Shown in pieces: positions 48,653 to 57,521 of a DNA stretch of 64,000 bases; position 1 is the stretch's first letter; every line of letters begins with the position of its first letter. Location: the NCBI RefSeq assembly GCF_900109755.1, contig NZ_FOAR01000004.1, forward strand, positions 104,173 to 168,172. Direction: 5' to 3'. The notes under the pieces were generated by a model that was not told the DNA's origin, searched no databases, and was given only the letters and a program-made list of their open reading frames with translations. A program made the translations under genes and the position numbers. This DNA is from Pseudomonas agarici. Its GTDB lineage: Bacteria; Pseudomonadota; Gammaproteobacteria; Pseudomonadales; Pseudomonadaceae.

Positions 48653-51145
48653 TCACACCAGAATGACATTTTCGGGAGCGATCTTCTCGGCGATTACACT
48701 ATAAATATCAGTATCAACCTCCGGTACTTTAATAGAAATAATCAGCGCATACCGTGCCGGGCTGTCATACCGCTCCAAGGCTCCTCTGGTCTTCCACCAT
48801 CCCAATGATGGGTACACGGCAAGATAGCCACGGCTTGCCAGCTCAGCTGCAGTGCCATTCCAAGTGTCCTGATGAAGTGAACCACGATGGCGTTTCTGTT
48901 TGCCTAGAGTCCATGCTGGATCATTGTCTTGGTTGGGTACTCCGTTTTCATCATCGAGCGCAGCGGCATTTACCCTGGCTCTGAACCGGGGCACATCTTC
49001 CGTTGGACGTTTTACGTCAAAGCGAAGACCGTGGGATTCATATCGATAGCGAGATCTTCCACGGGCGGATGGATTAGGTTCGATGAAGTAGGACAAGGTA
49101 ACGGTCATTTCAACGTCGGTTGCCCCCAATGCTTCAAGTTCGTCCTTGGGCCAGGGTAGCTCGTGCAGGTGCATTTCCCGTGGAGAGGGGTCTTTCCCTC
49201 TCAACTTTTTAAAGGGTTGGAGGGTGTCCTCGACAATCAGCGTCAGCGAGTTAGACGCGCTCCATTTAGCTCGATCCAGGCTGGGTACGCCAAAGCCACA
49301 ATGCCTAACCAGACGTTCGTAGTCCTGTTTTGTTGGATTACGATTTTGCGGAAGAAACATCTGCTTCATCGCATCAGTCCATCCAGCAGAATGAACGATC
49401 AATGCCCGGATGGTTTCAGGCCAGCGCGCTGGGTATGCGGCCATTAGCTGAGCTGCCATCCGGGAGCAAAGCGAGGTCGCGGCGCTGGTGGCAGTGGCCA
49501 ATGTCAGATGGCGGTCGACTGGGCGATTATGAGTGGTCAGCAGTGATAGCTCCCCTGCAGTGGCAGGGCCCAGCAGCTCATCATGGATAAGATTACCTCC
49601 CTCGAAGAGCACATCTGGTTTCAGGGGATAATGGCTGATCCAGTTCTGCGACGTTGTACTGAATGGGCTCAGGCCTCCCTGTGCGGCCACAGCTCTCAAG
49701 CCAGGTGCGAGCTCGACTAGATCGGTAAATGCTCCGACAGTTAATGAATTCCAAGCCTGTGCAGGGTCGCAAATACCCATCAATGTATTGCTACTTGGAT
49801 AGTCCACCCATTCACTGCTCTCTCGAATGTTACCTGCAGAAATAACAAATAGCCGTGGGCTTGCTCCCTGGCCATCTGCATCAAAGGCAAGACGGTCAAG
49901 GGCGGATGACCAGGATGAGGGGCGGCCCCGATCTCGGCCATCTACGGTAGTGACTGCCATGCTGAACAGTCGTGCTCTTAGAGGTGCCGTTATCTCGGGG
50001 CGAGCTACTGCTTCGACTGTATTGAAGCCAAAATTCTTCTCATCTCCAGCATTTGCTCCGTCGCTTGGTAGCAGCTTCACAGACTCAAGACGATGCTCAA
50101 TGATCAGAGGTTCCGCTGATCTTAATGTATGGGTTAAATCGCCATAAAGGGCTAATCCAGCCATGCTGGTGCCATGGCCATGACGATCATCTACACCCCA
50201 ATCCGGCTCGATAGTGTGAAGGTCTGGTTCCACAAGTGCTGGAGTTAAAAGTGGGTGGCCGTGGTTCACGCCCGTATCAAGAATGCAGATGTGCGGAGTA
50301 TGCTCTGAAGAGGTGAAGGTTGTTCTACCCAGAAGTTCAGCAGCCCATTCGTGCTGCTCTGCAGGTGTAAACGAATCAAAAAAATCTGCCGTTTCCTTTG
50401 CCCTGCGTAATTCAGCGATGCTGTTAAGAGTCAGAACTGACTGTTGTAGCTGTGCTTTGCTGCATTGGATTGTCAGCACCGTTCGTTCTGGGAAAATAAG
50501 CCTTCCCTCCAGTACTCGAATACCGAGTAGCTGAGCGGCCTGCATGAAGCTTGCAACCACCAGGTTGCGATTATCCCTGACGGGTAACCAAGCCTCCCAC
50601 CATATAATCTCGTTTTCGTCTGTAGGAAAAAATGCCGGAGCATCCGTCCATAGCGCCTCTAGTTGAGCCACATGGATGGATTGAATCGTGTTGATTAGGG
50701 CTTTGTGGTCAAGGCTTCGCCCTGTAGAACCTTTACGATCATCAAGGTACTCGACGATGACCCGTTCAAAATAATCGAGCTTGCCATCCGGGACGAAAAC
50801 AGTCGCAAAGCCTCTTTCTCCCTCTTCCTTATAATTGAGAAGCTCGATCCCCTTAGGTTTATTTGCCAAACTTTCAAAGGCCAGTTTGACATCATCAAAG
50901 CTTTCAAACTGAACGCGAAGGCCTACACCGTCTAGGATGCCAAGTGCCGCTTGTTCTTCTTTCGCCTGTTCCGCAATAGGGCGGATCTGCTGGAGTTGTT
51001 CGCGCAAAGCATTGCCGTGCAGGGCACGGTCACGAACAGGGAGCGGTGGGGGCCTTACTGGAACCCGATGGGAAGTGAACGGCTCTGGGGATGAAGTATT
51101 CTGGGGAAACAAGTGCGGGAGGTTTTCTCTGCGTTGATCCGTCAT
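48653..51145 (-). CDS. ietS: subtilisin-like serine protease, IetS-like
   Basis: An 830-residue S8-family protease. Catalytic residues are visible: D290 in ILDTG, H324 in HGHGTSMAG, S554 in ATSAAT, and the oxyanion Asn in SAGN (439). About 280 N-terminal residues and a 250-residue C-terminal part flank the protease core. There is no signal peptide, so it should act in the cytoplasm. It follows an AAA ATPase gene by 19 bases, the pairing known as IetA/IetS. That pair was first described as a plasmid stability/incompatibility toxin-antitoxin system of Agrobacterium Ti plasmids and later reported as anti-phage. The protease is the likely toxic effector. Confidence 0.85.
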   Translation of the reverse strand: MTDQRRENLPHLFPQNTSSPEPFTSHRVPVRPPPLPVRDRALHGNALREQLQQIRPIAEQAKEEQAALGILDGVGLRVQFESFDDVKLAFESLANKPKGIELLNYKEEGERGFATVFVPDGKLDYFERVIVEYLDDRKGSTGRSLDHKALINTIQSIHVAQLEALWTDAPAFFPTDENEIIWWEAWLPVRDNRNLVVASFMQAAQLLGIRVLEGRLIFPERTVLTIQCSKAQLQQSVLTLNSIAELRRAKETADFFDSFTPAEQHEWAAELLGRTTFTSSEHTPHICILDTGVNHGHPLLTPALVEPDLHTIEPDWGVDDRHGHGTSMAGLALYGDLTHTLRSAEPLIIEHRLESVKLLPSDGANAGDEKNFGFNTVEAVARPEITAPLRARLFSMAVTTVDGRDRGRPSSWSSALDRLAFDADGQGASPRLFVISAGNIRESSEWVDYPSSNTLMGICDPAQAWNSLTVGAFTDLVELAPGLRAVAAQGGLSPFSTTSQNWISHYPLKPDVLFEGGNLIHDELLGPATAGELSLLTTHNRPVDRHLTLATATSAATSLCSRMAAQLMAAYPARWPETIRALIVHSAGWTDAMKQMFLPQNRNPTKQDYERLVRHCGFGVPSLDRAKWSASNSLTLIVEDTLQPFKKLRGKDPSPREMHLHELPWPKDELEALGATDVEMTVTLSYFIEPNPSARGRSRYRYESHGLRFDVKRPTEDVPRFRARVNAAALDDENGVPNQDNDPAWTLGKQKRHRGSLHQDTWNGTAAELASRGYLAVYPSLGWWKTRGALERYDSPARYALIISIKVPEVDTDIYSVIAEKIAPENVILV

Positions 51146-51164
51146 CGCGATACTGCTCTTTGAA

Positions 51165-52160
51165 TTATTTGTCGATTAGTATTTTCTTACTGATCAGCTT
51201 CCGCTCTTCCAACATCTTAAAAATATCAGCATCCGTAATTGATACCCGGTCATGAATAATTGCATCTTTGAGGGTGTCGTCTGCCGCCCGTGCGACGTCT
51301 GCATAGCTCAGACCTATTGCCTTATCGGCGAGCTTCGACCAAGCCAAGCGTTTCGGTTTAAAGGTGGATAAACGATTCTTTAGCACCGCGATGATCTGAG
51401 CGGCTTCAGGAAGTCCGTACTGGATCATATCGTCAAACCGTCGGAACAGGGCGTAGTCCAAAATTTCGGGGTGGTTTGTAGCCGCGATTATCAGGCTGTG
51501 GGACTGATCCTGCTCCAGCATTTGCAAAAAGCTATTCAACACGCGGCGTATCTCTCCGACGTCATTAGCTTGGCCACGTTGCGAACCTATGGCATCGAAC
51601 TCGTCGAAAAAATAGACACCGCGTACTTCCGTTATGGCATCAAAGACCTGGCGCAGTTTGGCGGCGGTCTCCCCCATGAATTTGGTGATCAAGGCATCAA
51701 GTCGCACAACAAACAGCGGGACACCCAACTCACCTGCCAATGCAGAGGCGGTCAGTGTCTTGCCAGTGCCTGGTGGCCCGACCAATAACAGTTTCCGGCG
51801 AGGTGAAAGCCCGTGGGCACGGATCTTCGTATGGTTCTGCTGTTCTTTGATGATCCGATGCAAACGCATAGCAACCTGGTCATCCAGGATCATGTCGGAA
51901 AGTCGAGCTTGTGGATAAGAGGCTTGGAGAAGTCCGACCAACTCACCACGTGGTTGGCTGATAGGGATCGTCTTGTTTGGTACTTTTGAAGAGGGCCGAG
52001 CCTTCGCTGCATCGATCAGAGCTTTGAGCTCCTCTGCCAGTTTTCCGTGGCCAAGCTTTGCCTCGTGCGCTGCCACCTGCATCGCAACGGAGAAGAAGTG
52101 GCTGTCATCACCAGTGATGTGGGATTTGAGCAGGGCTTTGAGCTGATCGGCGCTTGCCAT
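51165..52160 (-). CDS. ietA: AAA-family ATPase, IetA-like
   Basis: A 331-residue ATPase. An N-terminal helical part (1-95) is followed by an AAA module with Walker A VGPPGTGKT (about residues 122-130), Walker B VYFFDEFDAIGSQRG and the sensor region IIAATNHPE. The closest architecture is the FtsH/spastin-like ATPases paired with S8 proteases (IetAS). In the known Ti-plasmid pair the ATPase neutralises or regulates the protease. It is first in the two-gene unit and transcribed with the protease. Confidence 0.85.
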   Translation of the reverse strand: MASADQLKALLKSHITGDDSHFFSVAMQVAAHEAKLGHGKLAEELKALIDAAKARPSSKVPNKTIPISQPRGELVGLLQASYPQARLSDMILDDQVAMRLHRIIKEQQNHTKIRAHGLSPRRKLLLVGPPGTGKTLTASALAGELGVPLFVVRLDALITKFMGETAAKLRQVFDAITEVRGVYFFDEFDAIGSQRGQANDVGEIRRVLNSFLQMLEQDQSHSLIIAATNHPEILDYALFRRFDDMIQYGLPEAAQIIAVLKNRLSTFKPKRLAWSKLADKAIGLSYADVARAADDTLKDAIIHDRVSITDADIFKMLEERKLISKKILIDK

Positions 52161-52291
52161 AGGTTGACCTCATACTAGCCCTGCATTATAGGCCTGATTA
52201 GCTTTGCCTTGGAGAAAAGTAGCTTCTGCACAGCAAAAGGCTGGCTTTCACTAGGGATAAATTCTGTGACGTTCGATGGTCTGGAGGGAGT

Positions 52292-52921
52292 ATGCGTGTG
52301 AGCCATGTCCAAGCTGTCATCTTTGATGCGTTCGGTACCGTCATACGGATCGAGAACGCGCGCCATCCATTTCGTCAGCTTCTCAAGCTCGGTATCGCGC
52401 AAGGTCGGCGTCCGAGGCCGGATGATGCATCGGCGCTCATGAGCCATCCTTGGAGCCTTGCGCAAGCTGCCGATCACTTCGGCATTGATGTGCCACCGAC
52501 TGAGCTTGCGCGTATCCAATCCGAGCTTGATGCTGAGCTGGCTGACATCCAACCCTTCGCAGACGCCCTCTCCTGCATTGGGGCTTTGCGGGCACAGGGA
52601 ATGAAGGTGGCGATTTGTTCAAATCTGGCCCAACCTTATGGAACGGCTGTTGAGCGCATCTTTCCTGACTTGGAGGGCTACGGCTTCAGCTATGAGATAG
52701 GGACGCTTAAGCCAGATCGACGTATCTACGATGCAGTGCTGACTGATTTAGCTGTAGACGCCTGCAAGGTCTGGATGATCGGGGATTCCCAGCGCTGTGA
52801 TCGAGACGGGCCAATAGCCCTCGGAATCAAAGGGCATTATCTAAACCGGACTAGGGAAGGATCGCCATCTGACTTTCACGATTTGATGGCCTTCAAGGAT
52901 GCCGTGCTAAGCAGAGAGTAA
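52292..52921 (+). CDS. HAD-superfamily hydrolase
   Basis: A 209-residue phosphatase-like protein from ATG 52292, behind GGAGG. HAD motifs are visible: motif I DAFGTV at about residue 11 (second Asp replaced by Gly-Thr context DxxGT), motif II CSN (residue ~107), motif III Lys in LKPDRRIY, and motif IV GDSQRCDRDGP. The first motif DAFGT, with Phe-Gly in place of the second Asp-Gly pair, occurs in haloacid-dehalogenase-like members. The substrate is unknown. It is encoded divergently from the IetA-like gene and may be accessory cargo. Confidence 0.85.
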   Translation: MRVSHVQAVIFDAFGTVIRIENARHPFRQLLKLGIAQGRRPRPDDASALMSHPWSLAQAADHFGIDVPPTELARIQSELDAELADIQPFADALSCIGALRAQGMKVAICSNLAQPYGTAVERIFPDLEGYGFSYEIGTLKPDRRIYDAVLTDLAVDACKVWMIGDSQRCDRDGPIALGIKGHYLNRTREGSPSDFHDLMAFKDAVLSRE

Positions 52922-52957
52922 ATCATAGCCATGCATTTAGATGATAATGGACACCTG

Positions 52958-53866
52958 CTAATCAATACCTGTTCCTCTAAGTAGCGGCAGATCGCCGTAT
53001 ATCATCCGGCCATCCACTAATGAGTGTCCGGCCCAATCGCCTCCCCCGGCTCCCCTCAAGTCCAGCCCTAGAAGCGTGGCTGAATCGTTGTAACGCTGCA
53101 GGTCAGTGCCGTCTTTACTGATTGTGGCAATGAAGAGCCAGGAATTTATGGCTCGCTCTCTGTATGCGTACGCAAATAGATACGCTGCAATGGGGGAGTC
53201 ATAGGGCAGGATGATCCAGACCCGGGAAAGCCTGTTCTTAACCGCCATCGCAGTTTTCAGAATCTCTTCAGCAGCATGCCATTCCTTGATGGAAGAATCC
53301 CCCACGCGGGGAATGATGGCGACCGGTGAGGTTTTGTCGTTGATCAGAATGAATTGACGAAGTGACAGGAAGCTTTTGACCAATACGAATTCGCCACTTG
53401 GGCTACCGAAGAAGGCTGTACCCATGCGTGGCACGAGTTCGACAGTGGCTCGTTGGTGCTGAGCTACATAGGAACGTGCTTTTGATTTTGCGGCGAGCTG
53501 CGCCTGACCACCCTTGGCTGCATTTTCCTCAACCACCAGGCGAAGGTTTTTGAGCGTGATGCTGTTAGACAGAACGTCAGTGAGGAGGTGCTGAGCTTCC
53601 GCAGGAGAAAACTGGTGTAGACGTTCCAGCAACTCCACGTGCGCATAGCCACACTTGACGTCGTCAAGGGCTAACCCGGCGCCAGCCAAGCGATCCAAAA
53701 ACGTCCCCGCCTTCAGCATGCGCTTCAGTACTTTTTCGTCGTAACCCGAGTCTTCGGCCTCATGCCGCAGGAACCGATAGACGCCGCCCTCACCTTCAAA
53801 GCTATCGATTTTGGGGTGCAAGGCTTGGTATAGGCCGTACCAATGATGGAGCGCTTTTCGAGCCAT
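52958..53866 (-). CDS. unrecognised 302-residue protein beside the Tn7-like module
   Basis: A soluble protein of unknown family. The first half is helical and charged, with leucine-rich stretches (SPAEAQHLLTDVLSNSITLK, then KNLRLVV) that could be a DNA- or protein-binding helical domain. The second half is mixed alpha/beta with a hydrophobic segment (PIAAYLFAYAYRERAINSW). There are no catalytic motifs I can name. It is divergent from tnsA with only 119 bases between, a place often held by element regulators, but it could also be cargo outside the transposon end. Confidence 0.6.
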   Translation of the reverse strand: MARKALHHWYGLYQALHPKIDSFEGEGGVYRFLRHEAEDSGYDEKVLKRMLKAGTFLDRLAGAGLALDDVKCGYAHVELLERLHQFSPAEAQHLLTDVLSNSITLKNLRLVVEENAAKGGQAQLAAKSKARSYVAQHQRATVELVPRMGTAFFGSPSGEFVLVKSFLSLRQFILINDKTSPVAIIPRVGDSSIKEWHAAEEILKTAMAVKNRLSRVWIILPYDSPIAAYLFAYAYRERAINSWLFIATISKDGTDLQRYNDSATLLGLDLRGAGGGDWAGHSLVDGRMIYGDLPLLRGTGID

Positions 53867-53910
53867 TCGATAGCCTGGAAGTTAAGAATGTTTAAGGCTA
53901 ACGCTTTTGG

Positions 53911-53985
53911 TGTGCTTCAACAAATGGTTGACGTCGAGATGGGTCAGGATTATACGTACAGAACCAATTTGATGAACCGTACCAA
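53911..53985. other. candidate transposon end / TnsB-site region before tnsA
   Basis: The tnsA leader has a TGT at 53911 and three related A/T-rich motifs: AACAAATGGTTGA at about 53919, ACCAATTTGATGAACC at about 53963 and ACCAAATGA at 53981. Tn7 ends start TGT and carry several 20-base TnsB sites beside tnsA. The match is weak and the other end is outside the window. Confidence 0.3.
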
Positions 53986-54690
53986 ATGAAACGAGACTCA
54001 AACAGCCCTCCCGCAACACGTGACGTTTCCCGGCGAACGAATCGAGGGCGGAAGGCTTACGTCATGCAGTCCGTCAAAACAGGCATGGAAATTCGACTCG
54101 AATCTGCCGGCGAGCTGGCGATTGCAAAGCTGCTGGATCTCGATCCACGAAGTCACGATCTCACTGCCCAGGGGCAAACATTCGATTTAGGCAGTGGCGA
54201 GATTTACGCGGCCCTACCGGACTCGAAAGCTGCCAATAGTCGTTACTACACCTACGACCTCAGTAACCGGGTGGGTGGTATTCGGTATATCTACGAGGTA
54301 AAGCCCCAGCGTTTTTGTCAGCGCCATGAGGCGCTATTCAATGCGATTGATACCTTCTGCCGATCCCAGGGTATGCGCTTCGTGGTGCTCACACGAGAGG
54401 AGTTCGGTGATCTGTTGTTAAAGAACATTGAGGTGCTTCACCAGTTTCATCGTCAGGCGAGTACCTACTTAGCCAACCTGGCCGAAGCCGTGGACGCGTT
54501 GTCGATCAAGCAGGGACATGTCCGCCAAGTGCTCAAGTCTTTAGAGCCTATGAATCACTACCTGATTGCCGCCCTCCTCAATGGTGTTCTCAAAGTCGAC
54601 CTGTCCTCCAGCTCGATCCTCTCGATGGACTTTCACGTCATGCCGGCTCATGGCGAGCTGTCGATGCTCCAGGTGCTGAGCTATGCGTAA
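53986..54690 (+). CDS. tnsA: TnsA-like transposon endonuclease
   Basis: A 234-residue TnsA homologue. It has the restriction-like nuclease core: E43 in ESAGELAIAK, D91 in YYTYDLSN and the E104-V-K106 pair in YIYEVKP, matching the E-D-(Q)xK site of Tn7 TnsA. The C-terminal part (150-234) would contact TnsC. TnsA cuts the 5' ends of the transposon so that the element moves by cut-and-paste. The gene overlaps tnsB by 8 bases. Confidence 0.88.
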   Translation: MKRDSNSPPATRDVSRRTNRGRKAYVMQSVKTGMEIRLESAGELAIAKLLDLDPRSHDLTAQGQTFDLGSGEIYAALPDSKAANSRYYTYDLSNRVGGIRYIYEVKPQRFCQRHEALFNAIDTFCRSQGMRFVVLTREEFGDLLLKNIEVLHQFHRQASTYLANLAEAVDALSIKQGHVRQVLKSLEPMNHYLIAALLNGVLKVDLSSSSILSMDFHVMPAHGELSMLQVLSYA

Positions 54691-56617
54691 TCCTATCCAT
54701 GAGGGCGCAGTGGTTCAGGTCTCGGGCGATCCTTTCCTGATCAAATCAATGCGGGTTGATCTGCGTGACATCGTATTGCAGGGAAAGGGCGGCGTTGAAC
54801 GAACGCTCGATTTCCAGGATTTCTATAATCAGATGTCTTCAGGTTCTATCAGAATCTCGGGACATTCCGTGGAGCGGGCTAAGAAGAATTGGACTCCTTC
54901 GGAGTATGCCGAAGCGCTGTATCGCAAGGCCTTAGTCAGTTTGGTGGAGTCCGACCAGTACCTAAGGTCTGATGAGGATCAGAAACAGCAGTCGGTGACC
55001 CGCCTTGGTGAGCAGCACGGCAAGTCCGTGCCGTCCGCGAAATCGATCAAGGCCTATCAACGTCAATATGCCAAGTCCGGCCTTGAAGGGTTGATCCCTC
55101 ACTTCAGCGGGCGGGGCGGTCGTGGTTGGTCGGACAAAAGCCGGCCCAAGGCTCTGGCTGAAAAGATCCTCCTTGAAACCTTTGCCAAGGACGACAAGCT
55201 CAACGTCGCCGCCATGACGGTGATCATTAACGATGCGCTGAAAGACGAACACGACGCCCAAGGGCGCCCCCTTACGCTCAGCGCCAAGACCATCTCCCGC
55301 ATGATCCAGGACATGCCACGTGACGTGGTACTCAGTGGTCGGATGGATCCGCGTACCTATCGCCTTTTGTCACGCCAGGCGGTGAATTCCTTCCATGTCG
55401 AATACGCTTTCGAGCTGATGCAAGTCGATGCCAAAACGATCGATCTATACGCCTCGGATCAGTTCGGGCGGCACTACACCCAGATCACGCTGTACGCGAT
55501 GGTATGTACTCGCACCGGATTTCCGGTAGCCATCTACGTGACTGGCGGTGCCCCCAGCGAGTACACGTTGCTCAAGCTCTTCGAGTTTTTCTTCTCGCCC
55601 AAAGATGCAGCCTTCAAAGAGCGATTCGATCTGACCACAGATTGGCCTGCACCCTGTGGACTCGGCAAAGTATTACTCGATAACGCGTCGGAAAACGCAG
55701 CCGGAGTTTCGCTCGAAATCGTCCGTGACCTAGGGATCGACATTCACTATGCGCGTGCCTATCGCGGTGACGACAAGCCCCATGTTGAATCGCTCTTCAA
55801 GGCTTTGGATGAATATGTCTTCAAACGTCTACCGGGTGCCAAATACAGCTCCCAGGCCGGTGTGAGTGACCGCCACGAGCGCGCCAGTCGTGAAGCCTGC
55901 TACTCCGTTGAGGACATCTATCGCGCACTGATGAAATTCATTGGGGACGTGTACATCCACCAACCTAGGGAAAAGCTGGGCTTCCGATACCAGCGGCCTA
56001 TGAGCATCAAGCAGGCAATGGATGAAGAGCTAAGGCGATTCATGCCACCGCCGCCGCCTTCGCTGGAGCGGGTTGAACGTTTGATCCTGCAGAAGAACCG
56101 GGATGTACGTAGAGTGCAGCACTACGGTATCGACTTCGAAAACTTCCAATACCACAGCTATGCCTTCGCTGCCTTGGCCAAGCAGTACGCGCTGACTGAA
56201 GTCACCATCCTCTTCAACCCTGGCGATTGCACGGCCATCTATGCGGTAAATCCGCGTACTGATGAGTTGATCAAGCTCGACTGCAAAATGCTCGGCGTCC
56301 CGGCAGTTTCCTTTGAGGTAATCAAGATCCTCCGCAAGACCTATGGACGTCCTATTGATGGCATGCAAGCACATGACTATCAGCGTGTGTATGCGCAACT
56401 CCTTCAGAAATGGTCTGCGGACAGTCGCAAGAAGGGCAAGGCTAGAGTCAAGGACAACAACAAGGCAGCTCGCGATCATGAGCGCGAAAAACACTATGCT
56501 CAGGTCGAAGAGCAGCTGCAGAAGGCGCTCCCAGTGGTGCCCGTGCCCACGGTGCTCACGTCGACCGACGACGATTATTTTGAGCCCGCCCCGCGCGAGG
56601 ATTTGAGCCATGAGTAG
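54683..56617 (+). CDS. tnsB: TnsB-like DDE transposase
   Basis: A 644-residue transposase of the TnsB/TniA/MuA type. N-terminal DNA-binding helix-turn-helix regions (about 100-220) precede the rve core, with D249 (MQVDAKTID), D333 (VLLDNASEN) and E369 (KPHVESLFK). A Mu-type C-terminal domain follows, and a charged tail (460-644) should contact TnsC. It binds the ends and joins 3' ends to the target. It overlaps both neighbours by 8 bases, indicating one operon. Confidence 0.93.
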   Translation: MRNPIHEGAVVQVSGDPFLIKSMRVDLRDIVLQGKGGVERTLDFQDFYNQMSSGSIRISGHSVERAKKNWTPSEYAEALYRKALVSLVESDQYLRSDEDQKQQSVTRLGEQHGKSVPSAKSIKAYQRQYAKSGLEGLIPHFSGRGGRGWSDKSRPKALAEKILLETFAKDDKLNVAAMTVIINDALKDEHDAQGRPLTLSAKTISRMIQDMPRDVVLSGRMDPRTYRLLSRQAVNSFHVEYAFELMQVDAKTIDLYASDQFGRHYTQITLYAMVCTRTGFPVAIYVTGGAPSEYTLLKLFEFFFSPKDAAFKERFDLTTDWPAPCGLGKVLLDNASENAAGVSLEIVRDLGIDIHYARAYRGDDKPHVESLFKALDEYVFKRLPGAKYSSQAGVSDRHERASREACYSVEDIYRALMKFIGDVYIHQPREKLGFRYQRPMSIKQAMDEELRRFMPPPPPSLERVERLILQKNRDVRRVQHYGIDFENFQYHSYAFAALAKQYALTEVTILFNPGDCTAIYAVNPRTDELIKLDCKMLGVPAVSFEVIKILRKTYGRPIDGMQAHDYQRVYAQLLQKWSADSRKKGKARVKDNNKAARDHEREKHYAQVEEQLQKALPVVPVPTVLTSTDDDYFEPAPREDLSHE

Positions 56618-57521
56618 CATCGCGGGCCAGTTGATCAATCATGAGCGATTCGTGTCCGTTCGCACGGCTCTTCAGCATGCGCTGGAGCGTGCCCGTCAGG
56701 GAGATCCGCAAATCCTGCCAATCATTGGCCCGACCCGAGTTGGTAAGTCCAAATTGATCTCGCGCTTTGCTGACGGACTGCAGCTTTCGGGTACTGATAC
56801 GAAGTCGAGAAAGGTCGTTTTCGTCATGACGCCGAAGCATCTCACAGGCCGCGCAGTGGTCGATGCCTGCTTGGCGGGGATCGGGATGCGCGCTGAGCTC
56901 TACAGCAATCATGTCATGGCGATGCAGGCCTTCATCCGGGCGGCAAACAAGCATCAGACTGAGCTGATCATTTTCGATGAGACTCAACACATGCTGGAAC
57001 GCGGTACATCGACACGGCAGCGCGATGCCGCCGATCTTCTCAAAGGAATTTTCGATCAGACCACCGCGAGCATGGTGTTGGCAGGCTTGCCAACATTGAT
57101 GGGCCTTTTCCAACACAATGAACAACTCGCAGATCGGTCACGTGGTGCCGTGGAGTTTTATCCATACTTCTGGGAAGGCGAGGACTACCGGCATTTCCGT
57201 AGCGCATTGGCGGGGGCCTTAGGCTTCTTTGCCGACATTGGCTGGCACATCCCATCTGCCAGTGATGGAGACTTCGCCCGTCGCATGTACGTTGCCACTG
57301 CTGGCCGTTATGGGTTGATAAACAAGATCCTGATAGAGGTACAGGCCCTAGGGGCCCACAAGTGCGTGGCGCATTACCCCGAATTTGCTGCCGCTTACCG
57401 ATTGGCTACCCAGCGTCGACTCATCACGTTTAACCCCTTCGATCAAACCCAAATGATTCAGACTGAGCATATGGCGTTGGTCTACACCCAGGTCATGCAG
57501 GAAGCGGGGGTCACACTATGA
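56610..57521 (+). CDS. tnsC: TnsC-like AAA+ regulator (TniB family)
   Basis: A 303-residue AAA+ ATPase. Walker A GPTRVGKSK is at about residues 40-48, and Walker B with the catalytic Glu is LIIFDETQHML at about 117-127. TnsC forms rings or filaments on target DNA, receives the signal from the target selector and activates TnsAB. It is short compared with Tn7 TnsC (555 residues) and closer in size to TniB-type proteins. Confidence 0.9.
   Translation: MSSIAGQLINHERFVSVRTALQHALERARQGDPQILPIIGPTRVGKSKLISRFADGLQLSGTDTKSRKVVFVMTPKHLTGRAVVDACLAGIGMRAELYSNHVMAMQAFIRAANKHQTELIIFDETQHMLERGTSTRQRDAADLLKGIFDQTTASMVLAGLPTLMGLFQHNEQLADRSRGAVEFYPYFWEGEDYRHFRSALAGALGFFADIGWHIPSASDGDFARRMYVATAGRYGLINKILIEVQALGAHKCVAHYPEFAAAYRLATQRRLITFNPFDQTQMIQTEHMALVYTQVMQEAGVTL

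Noticed and set aside
52175..52552. 125-codon minus-strand frame overlapping the HAD gene
   Set aside because: It overlaps a gene with clear HAD motifs and has no family resemblance or ribosome site.
56030..57125. minus-strand frames opposite tnsB and tnsC
   Set aside because: Shadows of two overlapping, motif-bearing genes of one operon.
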